Positions 35,156 through 45,920 of a stretch of DNA of 64,000 bases are shown here, piece after piece. Position 1 is the stretch's first letter. Each line of letters opens with the position of its first letter. The stretch comes from Congeria kusceri. Taxonomy: Eukaryota > Mollusca > Bivalvia > Myida > Dreissenidae. The notes below the pieces were generated by a model. That model ran no database searches. It saw nothing but the letters and a program-made list of their open reading frames with translations, and was not told where the DNA came from. The position numbers and the translations under genes were made by a program. The DNA lies in the NCBI GenBank assembly GCA_027627225.1, contig CM051027.1:86429951-86493950 (forward strand), in the 5' to 3' direction.

Positions 35156-35996
35156 AAAACAAAAGCTGTCTCAGGACAGCGCACTCGACTATTCAACTGC
35201 TTTGTCAGAGTTATTGGTCATTATCACTACAAGAACGTGGAAATTCCACGAAAACTAAATTCGAACGAAATGCACATTAATGAACGAAAGTTCTGGGTGC
35301 AAGGTGAAGGCTAGGAAATAGTGACCTTGATCTTACAATCCAAAGCCGAGGTCTCAATATCTACATACGAAGTTTCATTAAAAATCGAAATTCATTCTCA
35401 AGTTACTGAGTGGAAACCGTTTTTTTATTTTTAGTAATGGTGACCTTGACCCCACCCACCCCATATGCCATTGCAAGCGAGGTCTAGATATAAGGTATCT
35501 ACATGTAAATGTTCAATAAAATATCTCAATCCGTTCTCTAGGTATTGAGCGGAAACTGTTCGTCTATTTTTAGTAATGGTGGCCTTGACCCACCCTAACC
35601 ATATGCAACCACAATATTATGTTTCATTAGAATATTTCAATGTGTTCTCAATTTATTGAGCAATTTATTTTTCGTTTTTAAGTTACGGTGACCTTGACCC
35701 TGACCCAACCAACCCCATATGCAATCCCAAGTGAGGTCTAGATATAAGGTATCTAGGTATTAAGTTTCATTACAATATCTCAATGCATTCTGAAGTTATT
35801 GAGTGGAAACCGTTTTTCTATTTTTAGTAACGGTGACCTGGGCCCCACCCACTTCATATGCAATCCCAAGCAAGGTCTCAATATAAGATATCTATGTATG
35901 AAGTTTCATTAAAATATCTCGATGCATTCTTAAGTTATTGACGCCGATGAACACGTGAGCAGTATAGCTCTAATATTCGGTGAACAGTCCAGCTAA
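35156..35996 (-). mobile_element. Helentron-like element, family A copy 4
   Basis: On the minus strand it starts tagctggactgttcaccgaa and ends gtcgagtgcgctgtcctgag then acagcttttgttt, matching the family A hairpin end. Inside are five or so tandem units with ggtctagatataaggtatct and ggtgaccttgaccccaccca. Confidence 0.75.
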
Positions 35997-36161
35997 AAAC
36001 TGTTCAGAATAATTATGTAACGTCATTCTTTGCCACAATTTTGATGCATTAACGTCTGTCGTCCTGGCTGTTATGTTTTTGTAGAGTCAATAAAAGGATC
36101 AAACCGATACAACACGCAGTACATGTCTCAGTTATATGATTTCTTTCTCACAAAAACACAC

Positions 36162-36396
36162 TCAAATAAAATAATGTTGGGACGCTGGGCGGACAGATGG
36201 AACCACTGAACGCTGCAGATATTGGCGCCGTGTGTCGCTGATTCCTGCAGGCTCTACGGGCTGGGGCCGCTCAAGAGAGGTGAAACGAAAGGAAGAATGC
36301 TTCAAAATTGTCAACACCTTTTCCTCTGCGTTCCTTCCAGACTTTGCATATACCAGGCCTGGTGTAGCACCATCAAAACGAAAGTACTGGTACTTC
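36162..36396 (-). CDS. DUF7869-like gene, exon 5 with stop
   Basis: Acceptor tctctcttccag (ending 36397). Encodes KYQYFRFDGATPGLVYAKSG, then EPAGISDTRRQYLQRSVVPS, and TGA at 36164-36162. The K-Y-x-x-F-R-F and G-I/L-S-x-x-R patterns are what I expect at the family C-terminus. Confidence 0.82.
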
Positions 36397-39300
36397 CTGG
36401 AAGAGAGATATTAATTATACAAATAATAGTCGTTTTAAAATAATATTGAGATTCGTCAGAAGTCCACCATTGACGTACTGTGTTCTAAAGTATACTAAAT
36501 TCAGCATCATGTTAAGCCTTGTAAACGTGCTTAAGTGGCCCTGCCCCACTTACATAATTTCTGGCACAGCTCTAAAGTGCTCTTCCAGGAAAGGCCTCCA
36601 TCTCCGCCACGGCCAGGTTGGATAGCAGACAGCACGGTTTGATGCAGAAGATTCGTTCACCAGGACCGCCAGCTCATCAAGGGTTTCACAGTTGTTGTGT
36701 CTGTATTTGTTTCTGAACTGGGCGAATCCAGCGTCAACTAGACATCTCGTGTGTCCTATTAAAATACCCTTAAGCGTTATCTCAGGCAGTATATACACAA
36801 ATATTGTATACGTACATGGTACATTGTTTGAAACATTGATTTATCATAGCATGAATAACACATTATACATGTATGTCTTAGATATAACTAATTATTATTC
36901 ACTACTGAATGCGTATAATGTATTCAACAATTTTATTCACAAATTTCATACTTTTACTATCCTGCTTCTTAATTCAGGACTTTAAAATATATGAGGCGCA
37001 TCGTGGGAAAACCGGACTTAATGCATTTGCGTAAAGAGTCGTCCCGGATCAGCCTGTGCAGTCCGCACAGGCTGATCCAGGACAACACTTTTCGCCTAAA
37101 GTGGATTAATGGTTAGAAGACACTTAATTGAAACAGAAAATACCATAAAAGCGGAAAGTGCCGTCTCGTTTAGCCTTTGCGGACTGCACAGGCTAATTTG
37201 GGATGACACTTAACGCACATGTATTAAGTCCAGTTTTCCCACAACGCGCCACATATAATTCTTACCTGGCACTTGCATGTGGTACTCAATCAATCGATGT
37301 TGACCTGTCATCACCCTCCACATAAAGTAAGCCAGCATGAAGCAATTTTTGTTTTGCCCTAAGACGTAAGCATAATTCAGCTTAAGCACAAAGCATCCCT
37401 TCAGCATCACAAGCAAATGTCATTAATATACTATGTTTCTACATATGAAAGGAATAATTTACTTAAAATGCAATGTCTGTATGAACGTGGTAGTGCTTGT
37501 GCGCAAGTGCCCGTCACTACGTGTCTATTGTAAATGAACTTAATAATTGGTATCAAATTTTAAAATAAAATCTTTAATACATATTTTAACTCTGTATAAA
37601 ACATTTTATTATTCAGGTTCTCATTTAAGTAGGGCGATTACTTGGAAATGAAAATTTATTTCATATACCTGGAAAATTATCCGCGTGGATTGCGCAATGC
37701 CTCGAATCCGTCTGGTATGCTTGTAATGTCCAGTCAAGCATCGACAAAACGGCATCAGGCCCGTGGATATTTTTCCCATCCTCCCCAAGTGTCTGGTCCT
37801 CGTCGATAAGAAAGTTCAGCTGTGTCGAGGTGTTGTCAATTCGCACACCGAATATCTGAATCTTCCTAAGGGTCAGGAAGTATAATGGCCCCATCTGGCG
37901 GGAAAGATGTGGCAAGCTTACATTCTGACCAAAGCCAAATGTAAGATGCACATACTCAGTGCTGTCCTTACTTCTTCGCAGACATTCATTGTAAACATCT
38001 CTCTCCTGAATTAAAATAAAGAATGCATATAGTAAACAAGTGCTGTCACTATCAGGCGACATATGCCCCCAAATGCACTGTCAGTAAGCGCCACCTTTGA
38101 CACCAAAATGAATCTTTGCAAATAAAAGTAAATGAAAACTTATTTATTTCTGACAGCTTAAAATGGCTGCTCTGAAAAAACTTATGAAAAACTTTAACCA
38201 AAATTTAAAAAGCGGCATAAATATGTCAAAACACACAACAGAGTTATAGGGGTTGCTGCCCATGGTAGGGACGTTGATAGTAAAGAAGTATTTTAATTTT
38301 CAAGTAAAGACCTTTCATAGTATTCATTACATGTATATTGGACTTTATGAAAAACTTCAACCAAAATGTCAAAGTTCAAAAAGGGGCCTAAATCTGTCAA
38401 AATACAAAACAGAGTTATGGGGGTTGCTATCCCAGGTGGAGACATTGATAGTAAAGAAGTATTTTAAGTTTCAAGTAAATACATTTAATAGTATTCAAGA
38501 TATTTTACATGATAAAAAACTTAAATCTTGGCCGGACGGAATAATGGACGGACGGTTCAATTGTAATATGCTGTAGGCTATCTATGTATGAAGATTCATT
38601 CTCGAGTTAGAGAGTGAAAATTAAAAGTTGACGCCCCCACCCCACCTATGGGAATGCAAAATTTGTATTGGTCAAACTAGAGTTATCAACATTGGCTTAT
38701 GGGTTTATGTTAATATAGTGAATAAGTGTTTAAAGTTTGAATGAAATCCCTCAAGCCATTCCTGAGAAACTAGCTTACCAACAAACTTCAACCATTCTAA
38801 AGTGTAAAAAGGCCCATAATTTTGACAAATTTCAAACTAGAGTTATCACAATTGGCCTATGGATTTATTTTAATATAGGGAATAAATGATTAAAGTTTCG
38901 TCTTGCAATTCCATTTAGTAACGGCAAAATCAACTAAATGTCCTTATTTTTGTGGAAATGTGTTATTATTAACTTTTATTTTAGTAAAAAGGCATGCAAA
39001 AACGAAATAAACATTTCATCTAAGGAAAGACTGTTGTGTTTTTTTAGCTTAACATCCTCATAAACTTGCCTGTTGAAAATGTGTCATAGTTCAAATACTA
39101 GATAGTTTCAAATTAGTTGTTTGTACAGTTTGTGAGTTTACATTTTAACAATAATACACAAACACAATCAAATTATTTAAGAAAAAATATTTTGGTTAGA
39201 CACTGTTGTGACTGGTTTAACCAAATGTGTGTCCTGTTGGACTTTTTGGGGACAGTTTATCATCTGACCAGTTTGGCTCAGGGCTGTTTTTGCCTGCTCC

Positions 39301-40486
39301 CTTCATAGTTATCTCCCTTCGAAACAGGTGCGAGAACTGTGTATAAATCAGGTTATCATGTATTATGAAGATTCTTATTGTTACGTTAATATATTTTTCA
39401 CTCGCATTTTTTGCAAGTAGCAGAAAAAAATTACTCGCAAAACTGATTGTTTTACTTGCATTTAGCGAGTTTGCGAGAAATAAATTCGAGCCCTGAGCAC
39501 TATAACTGAAATTAACTTACTTGTTGTGCAACAAGAATATGTTCACGGAACTTCGCCGCAGCCTCTAGTTTCTCTGCTTCCGTGACTGCGTCCATAATAG
39601 TCCGTCGCAGCTTTTCACATGTGGCACACACGTCGTCACGCGGGCTCGCGATTCTGATGTGTGGCACGCACGTACGCCATATGTCTTTAAAAGCAGTAAT
39701 CTTCATGGCCCTCACACCTGCCTCTGCGCATGAAGACTGGTAATCCTTGTGCATGCTAGCCTTCGTGGTACCGGATGTCAGGTACACAGTCGGTATGTTG
39801 TCTGAACCTCTAGGCGCCGCTGGTTGAGGTAGACCCCGCTCATCAGCATAATTTCGGACGTAGTTTACGACCCGCATTATATCGTCTAAGCACATACCAT
39901 GACTGGGTGTCCTTCCTTTGTTACCGTGTACACGCTGCGTCATTCCCTTCTCCTTCAAATGCTGCTGTATTGCATTAAGGGTGTGTTTGCTGACATCAAA
40001 AAACAGCATGAATGTCTTCTTGCACACTACTTTACCCCCTGCCGTGTATGTTTTCCGTGTACGCTGTCTTCGCTTTCCTCGCTTTGTGGTCTGGCTTTCT
40101 TCTTCATTTAGCAATCTCATGATGTTGATTTCCTTTTCTTCCTTTGTCATTTCCCTTATGTCCAGAATATGACCAACCACCTGATCGTATGTGAATGATT
40201 GGTGACACTGCAGTCTACAACCGCATCCGTTGCGCAAAAAATTGTGCACGTGACCCATTTCAGTCCCATCCGCAATATCATCATTGCCTGTATCAGAATC
40301 ATCACTTTCGTCAGATTCGTCACCAGCATGTAACAGGAAATCCCTGGCACGACTGTCAAAGATAGCTTCATCTTCTGGTGGGTGATCTGCTTGTAACGGT
40401 GGCTCTAGGGTTTTCTCCTGCCTGTCTCGAGAATTTACCGGAGTTCTACCAAAGTGATCAGATATGATCGACTCCAAATCCTGCAT
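36162..40486 (-). CDS. Transposase-like protein with RNase H-type fold (DUF7869-like), 5 exons
   Basis: Minus-strand exons 40486-39521, 38005-37669, 37358-37266, 36755-36554 and 36396-36162 join in frame through GT-AG borders to 610 residues plus TGA. The N-terminal third is acidic, followed by a Cys cluster (GCGCRLQCHQSF). A basic region (KRGKRRQRTRKTY), the block VHGNKGRTPSHG and a second Cys pair (DDVCATCEKLRR) follow. The C-terminal half has FGFGQNVSLPHL, FLIDEDQ, HADN, GQNKN, W-R-V-TGQH and GHT, then a short conserved C-terminus (GISDTRRQYL). I recognise this order from large families of uncharacterised, transposon-derived proteins in molluscs and cnidarians; the DUF7869 name is from memory. 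The first expected acidic residue of the core (usually F-D-Y/F) reads F-G-F here, so catalysis may be lost. The ATG at 40486 overlaps a possible acceptor (atgcag), so an upstream 5' exon is possible. Confidence 0.82.
36554..36755 (-). CDS. DUF7869-like gene, exon 4
   Basis: Acceptor ttttaatag, donor gtaagt. Encodes HTRCLVDAGFAQFRNKYRHN, then a Ser/Asn linker and CYPTWPWRRWRPFLEEHF. Phase 1 in, phase 2 out. Reading through the donor would give an immediate TAA, but exon 5 restores the family C-terminus. Confidence 0.83.
36993..37252. mobile_element. Hairpin MITE copy 5
   Basis: Ends ggcgcatcgtgggaaaaccg and cagttttcccacaacgcgcc, arms with atgcatttgcgtaaagagtc and acacttaacgcacatgtatt, each half itself containing a smaller palindrome (cagcctgtgcagtccgcaca). 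Inside an intron of the DUF7869-like gene, 14 bp from the end of exon 3. Confidence 0.9.
37266..37358 (-). CDS. DUF7869-like gene, exon 3
   Basis: Acceptor gtcttag, donor gtaaga. Encodes GQNKNCFMLAYFMWRVMTGQ, then HRLIEYHMQVPG; continues HADNFP directly across the junction. Phase 1 both sides, 93 nt. Confidence 0.87.
37669..38005 (-). CDS. DUF7869-like gene, exon 2
   Basis: Acceptor ttttaattcag (38016-38006), donor gtatat after 37669. Encodes ERDVYNECLRRSKDSTEYVH, then FGFGQNVSLPHLSRQMGPLY, LRKIQIFGV, FLIDEDQ and HADNFP. Phase 0 in, phase 1 out, 337 nt. Confidence 0.85.
38165..38910 (-). repeat. Family A-related tandem units in intron 1
   Basis: Two units with caaaac(a)acagagttatagg and gatagtaaagaagtatttta, then a segment with ctcaagccattcctgagaaa and cccataattttgacaaattt. 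These match the interiors of family A elements at 13417 and 17476 in reverse. Terminal hairpins are not preserved. Confidence 0.65.
39521..40486 (-). CDS. DUF7869-like gene, exon 1 (or first visible exon)
   Basis: Open from ATG at 40486 to a perfect donor gtaagt (complement at 39520-39515). Encodes 322 residues with a long Asp/Glu-rich tract, then the Cys cluster and basic region. If the atgcag at its start is an acceptor, the exon begins at 40480 with GATTTGGAG. Confidence 0.8.
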
Positions 40487-40559
40487 AACAGTAAATATTT
40501 CAATAATAAGTTAAAAACTTGTTCACATAAACTAAACTAATAATTTTATTAAAATAACT

Positions 40560-41050
40560 GAACAGTTAAAAACAAACGTGGAAATTCCACGAAAACAAAA
40601 ATTTTCTAACAAAAAGCATTAAAAGTCAGCACAATAATGAAAGAAAGTTCTGGGTGCAAGGTTAAGGTCATACACCTATGGCTAGGAAATGACCTTGCAA
40701 ACCAAAGTGAGGTCTCAATATAAGGTATCTACATATAAAGTTACATCAAAATATCTAAATTTGTTCTCAAGTTATTGAAGGGAAACAGCTTTTTTTTACT
40801 TTTAGTAATGGTGACCTTGACCCCACCCACCCCATATGCAATCGCAAGCGTGGTCTAGATATTAGGTATCTTCATATATAAAGTGTCATTAAAATATCTC
40901 AATTCATTCTCTAGGTATTAAGCGGAAACAGTTTATCTAATTTTAGTAATGGTGACCTTGACCCCATATGCAATCCCAAGCGAGGTTTCAATATTAGGTA
41001 TCTACGTATGAAGTTTCATTACAATAGCTCAATTCGTCCAAAACGCCCGC
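40560..41050 (-). repeat. Family A-related fragment
   Basis: Shares cgtggaaattccacgaaaac, gaaagttctgggtgcaaggt and gaggtctcaatataaggtat with the element at 35156. It has two or three tandem units with ggtgaccttgacccc. No clear 3' hairpin. Confidence 0.65.
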
Positions 41051-42000
41051 ACACCCGCCCGCATTACGACACATGTACATGATTTTGATTTTAAACAATT
41101 GATATTTTTTTCGAAATAATTAATTTTATATCAACCCTTTTCAAGGATCTCGGAAACGCAAAATCAAGCGTATTTGGACGCATATTTTTTCAAAAGGATG
41201 CATGTCAAACCCATGCCAAGAGTCCTTGGGACGCATGCTTTTTGGCTTACTGCGTATACCCTGTTACTTAACACATATACATGAGTGCCTGCAGTAAACT
41301 CGGCAGAAGTCGCGATAAAATCAATATCGGCCCCAGTACACGCAGCAGCTGTCAAAGGTCCTTTAGCTCCGCCCACCGCAGTCCCTTAGCTCCGCCCACA
41401 TCATTCCAGACAGTTACTGTTAATTTTCATTGGTAAATTACATTGTCACTCATTGCTGTGCCTTAATGCACAAGTCAATTAGAATGTGCGAAATCGCCGA
41501 AATGTGACAAAAGGCGTCCTCAATAAAGAACAGTTTTGAACATATTTGACAAACTTGAAACAAACAACATTGTTAAATGAGTGAAACACAGCTTCAGCTG
41601 ATTTCATTTATTTATATTGCCAAATTTCTTTCATAAATATCAACTAAATCTCAGTAATGCGGTGATAGCAGTTTTTGTTTTGACAGAAATTTTAAACGAA
41701 AATCTAGGGCTGAAGTTTTACAGGAGTATAAAAGCATCGATCAATAAACATACATAAAATAACTTTCTAATATAGATACCACCTATGACAAGACATAAAT
41801 TAACAATACTAGCCGTAATTTAAATACACAATTTTGCAACGTCACATATTTTCGCGACCTCGAGAAAATTTTCGTCGCCGATTTTACAGGTCACAAACAT
41901 TTGTAAAACACATGCAAACATGGGATTAAACAAGATTCTGTGTTTGATGAACACACATGCCCCCAGTTGGGGCTGGATAGCCCATTTATTAGTCCAAATA
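41051..42000. other. Intergenic, nothing recognised
   Basis: A short duplicated tagctccgcccac lies at 41363 and 41387. No supported gene or repeat boundary. Confidence 0.45.
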
Positions 42001-42400
42001 AGGTCAAGGTCAAAAAGAGGTTGGGTGATATGGGTGGATTGGGAACGGTCATAAGTAACAACTGTGTAAATATCCCAGTGTTGTAGTAAGTGGTGATGGT
42101 GCTAGACGAAACGGTAAAATCAAGTTTTAACTAAGAAATGGCACTTTTGAATTATTATAAGTCCACATTATGTCAAGGTCAAAGTGAGGTTGGGTGATAT
42201 GGGTGGATAGGGAATGGTCATAAGCAGCAACTGTGTAAGTATCGAAGCGGTGTTGGTGCGAAACGCAGGGGTGATACTGTGTAAAAAAAAAAAAACCTGA
42301 AGTTTTTCGCTGAGGGTCCAGGGGGGCACGATAGCCCCCCTTGTAGGCCATGGTGGGGTCATGGGAGGCGAAGCCCCCTGAAGCTCCTGGCACTTGCGTA
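42000..42400 (+). repeat. Two-unit dispersed repeat
   Basis: gaggttgggtgatatgggtg with gggaa(c/t)ggtcataag occurs at 42015 and 42187, followed in the second copy by a G/C-rich segment (gggggcacgatagccccc, palindromic) that forms only repeat-derived reading frames. Confidence 0.6.
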
Positions 42401-42602
42401 TTTTAAGTGACTTAGATTAGCTTAAAATTATGCTCGGGCAGCTGGTATTCTGTTGTCTCATTTGAATTGTGAAATTCACTTCTTCAGTGATCATTACCTG
42501 CATATTTAACTTTTTAGTTGGTCATTTAATGGGGTTATATATGACAAACCCACCACCAAGCTCCTATTAAACAATTATTTAAGAAGGAACATAGACAATC
42601 TA

Positions 42603-42990
42603 TTATATTAATATTTTTATTCTTTAGGAAATCTTACTACAACAAATTTCAAGCAACTATTCTGAAGCAGTTCAAAACTTCCAACATTTCAAAATAAATA
42701 CACCTGTACATGACTAGTGCCAGTGAATATTAATATTTTTTATTCTTTAGGAAAATTCAACAATCTAACTACAACAAACTTCAAGCAACTATTCTAATGA
42801 AGTTCAAAACTTTTAACATTTCAAAATAAATACACCTGTACATGACTAGAGCCAGTTTAAATTATATTTTTTTATTCTTTAGGAAAATTCTACAATCTAA
42901 CTACATCAAACTTCAAACATCTATTCAAATGAAGTTCAAAACTTTAACATTTCAAAATGAATACACCTGTACATGACTAGTGTCAGTGAG
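42603..42990 (+). repeat. Tandem repeat of about 124 bp, 3 units
   Basis: Units contain tttttattctttaggaaa, acaaacttcaagcaactatt and aaataaatacacctgtacat, then gactag(t/a)gccagtg, starting near 42607, 42733 and 42862. Non-coding. Confidence 0.88.
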
Positions 42991-43136
42991 TTTTAATTAT
43001 TTTTGTAAACAGCTAGTGGAAGTGTCACAGAACAGTCACAAAAATTATATAAGCACATTTTGCTTTATTGCAACGTAGTTATTATGCACACACCAGACAC
43101 ACTGATTGGTGTAATTTCTCATCACTAGTCAGGCAG

Positions 43137-43610
43137 TTACACTTTTTGATGCTGATCATGAAGGATATGCAACATGGGCTCTTTGGACTGAAACAACACA
43201 GAATGCTGCTTCAGGCATTTCAGCACAGAGATGTAAAGTCCTAACAGCATCCTAGTCTTCTTGCGTTGATCAAACATCTTGTTGATAACTCTCTCCTTCC
43301 GAGTTTCCCCGTCCTTGGTCATTTTCTTCTACCGAAGACGCCGTCCGATGGCTTTGACCTCCTCCTGACTCTCATCTGAAACATGATTTCTTTGAAGAAG
43401 GCTATCAATGATTGGTGCCAGTCTCTCTCTTTCCTTTTTTGACAGGAATTGATAATAGAACACTGTAAGATTCAAACAGTCTTGAAGTTTCCACGGCAAG
43501 GTTATGAGCTGACAGGAAACGATGAGACGTAAATCGCTCTGGTACTGTAAACTAGCCCGCACATCGTCCTTGTCTGTGGCAAAGTCAAGAGGCATGCTGA
43601 ATACCTACAA
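43137..43610 (-). pseudogene. Unrecognised coding fragment interrupted by in-frame TAG
   Basis: On the minus strand one frame runs from about 43610 to 43137 with a single TAG at 43331-43329. Upstream is MPLDFATDKDDVRASLQYQS and FYYQFLSKKERERLAPIIDS. Downstream is KMFDQRKKTRMLLGLYISVL and FQSKEPMLHILHDQ. The second part resembles a segment of mollusc transposon-derived proteins, but I cannot name the family. A candidate acceptor (tttgtag) precedes it. Whether it belonged to the DUF7869-like gene downstream is unknown. Confidence 0.5.
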
Positions 43611-43639
43611 ATCAAAACATTCGTATTATATACATTTTC

Positions 43640-44985
43640 TGCCAAAGCATAGGACATTTTTTACTGCATCCGTTATAATGAACTCAATTGTTTGAGTACT
43701 TTTTTTATTCATATAAGACATATATTAACAGTTGTTTTCAATATCATATACTGTTGCTTTTGAGACACACAAAGACTTCTGTTGAACAAAAACTAATTTC
43801 TTTTTGTGACTTGTATGCATAATTAGTTGTCCTATCATGAATGGCTTTCAGTATTTTGAATTTACCGATATATTGAAAGTTTTCTGTCCCTGGAATCGTA
43901 ATTTGTTTTCATGAAAACAAATTGTAGTCATACCAACTAAATATCAAGATGTTTAAAAAAAATCAGCACGTGTCCTCCCTGCATGTATATAGCTTGTATT
44001 AATATTTAAACGCTTTAAAAAAATGTTATGTACAAATTCACATTTTCAAAAATTTACTATGGGTTCCCCTACCTGCCCATGCTTTTGAAAATTTTGACAG
44101 GTTACCCATGAGAATTCTTTATCAATGTAAAACACATGTTGCTGTTCGGCTCATATTTTAGGGGCATATAAAAATAATTAAAACAGACCTGTCCGTACCA
44201 GCAACAGTGTTATGGTTAATAAAGGGAGAATACAGAAGAGGATGCGGACCGCAGCCATGCCATTATTGCCACTCACATTCGTTAAAAAAAAATTAAAAGT
44301 CAAAAGACAATCTGCTAGAATTTTGATAATTCTAAATTTCAATATTGCCATGTCCTAACTTTATCAAATTATGGCACGTTCGGCATGGATACTATTTTAA
44401 CTACAGTAACTAAACCTCTTCCGTAGAGGTAGACCTACGCTATTGGAACTTACCAATCGTGATGTCAAACTGTTAAAAAATATCTACGTTCTTGACAGAC
44501 GCCTATTTATACAAATTTTCCACTGGTAACAAAGATCACTTCCGGTCGCTTATGTACCTGCAAATAACTAAATGAAATCGTTATTTTCCGGCATTTCCCG
44601 AAACATATACGGACGAATATCGACCAATAACATTCAATAACACAAAAGACAGGTTCAATTCGTTGAACTCCGGAAAATTCCGGCAGTTTCGTTTCCGATT
44701 TTGATTCGTACCCAAGTGTTTTCATACCACCCCAACCCACCCTACTAAATAAAACCCAGGATTTATATCGATCTGAAAATCGAATTTTTGGAACAAGAAA
44801 ACCGGAAATCCGGCATAAACCGGAATTTTATCACCCCTGGAAACGGTAAAATCTACTTAACCTTGTCACGGACGGACAGGAAAATCACTATAATATGCTT
44901 CCTGCATCAAGATGCTGGGGGCATAAAAATGTTGGCCGTACATGATAATTGATTGTGCACATAATGACAAACGTTATCCCAGTTT
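43640..44985. other. Intergenic, nothing recognised
   Basis: AT-rich. Several short cggaaa(a/t)ttccgg-like strings occur near 44650-44820 but no bounded element was resolved. Confidence 0.45.
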
Positions 44986-44990
44986 ATTCA

Positions 44991-45893
44991 CAGAGCAACA
45001 GATAAGTATACTGTCAAAACTGGGTATTACCCAATCATATTTTAAATAATTGAGTAATGACAAAAATATTTGAGTACTTTAAATTATGTTACCCCATAAG
45101 AATAAAAATAATGGAGTATTAAACAAAGATGATCATCAAATTTGTACAACAACCCCAACGTGCAAATGGCGCGAGTTTTTCTTTAATTTGATACAAACAT
45201 AACCATTTATCTTTGCGCAACACTAAATCTACATACTGTTTTCAACACATAAATATAAAAACTATGGTTGAATTCTGAATTTTTTTTTAACAGTTTAAAG
45301 ACGAAGTCTGATTAGTAGACCTGATTTTGACACAATATTAATTATTGCCACACAGCATTTACAATGGTAAATAGTATTATTCATGTCAATTTTTGCCCTA
45401 GTGTTATTGTGGCCTAAATGATGTCGAAAACAATTCATTATGCGATTATCCTGGTGTGTCCCCAGTTAATTCGACGATGTTTTGATATTATTTAGAAGAT
45501 ATAATGCCAATGTGATAAAAAATTACTGACTTATAACAAAAGAAACGAATGTTGCATAATGACGTCATAAAATACGGACTGTTATGGACATACTCGATTA
45601 ATCTCAATTGGTCAGTTTCGGTTTACGTTGAAAAGAACATTGGTTCGTATTATATGGGTGTCTATCCGTTCGTAACATAACAATTTCATAACCAGTCATT
45701 TCCGACTGTTTCGCACGCATCTATCGGTCATTTCGTACCCATGTCAGCCAATCACTTTATGCACAGAGTATGCCGTTTTTTGCATATTGGGTATTTTAAT
45801 TGAGTTTTGTTACTCATCAAATACACAATTAATTGGGTATAAGAGGTTTCAGAACTGCGTATTTAGCAAATATGCACCTTATCTGTTGCTCTG
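44991..45893. mobile_element. CAG-ended DNA transposon, non-autonomous, 5-bp target duplication
   Basis: Ends cagagcaacagataag and cttatctgttgctctg are perfect 16-bp inverted repeats on 903 bp. Flanking attca occurs on both sides (44986-44990, 45894-45898). gggtatta(c)cc and tgagtaatgac inside one end are mirrored by gttactcatc and gggtat at the other. CAG ends and a 5-bp duplication suggest the hAT5 group (inference). Confidence 0.85.
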
Positions 45894-45920
45894 ATTCACA
45901 TGCTAAATGATTACAAATGC

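Noticed and set aside
36222..36443. Plus-strand frame with a protein-like look (FAYTRPGVAPSKRKYWYF)
   Set aside because: It is the antisense of the last exon of the minus-strand DUF7869-like gene, which has splice sites and family motifs.
39899..40172. Plus-strand frames opposite the long minus-strand exon
   Set aside because: Shadows of the acidic and Cys-rich exon on the other strand.
42127..42393. Overlapping minus-strand frames of 64-88 codons
   Set aside because: Contained in a dispersed repeat with a G/C palindrome; no coding signature.
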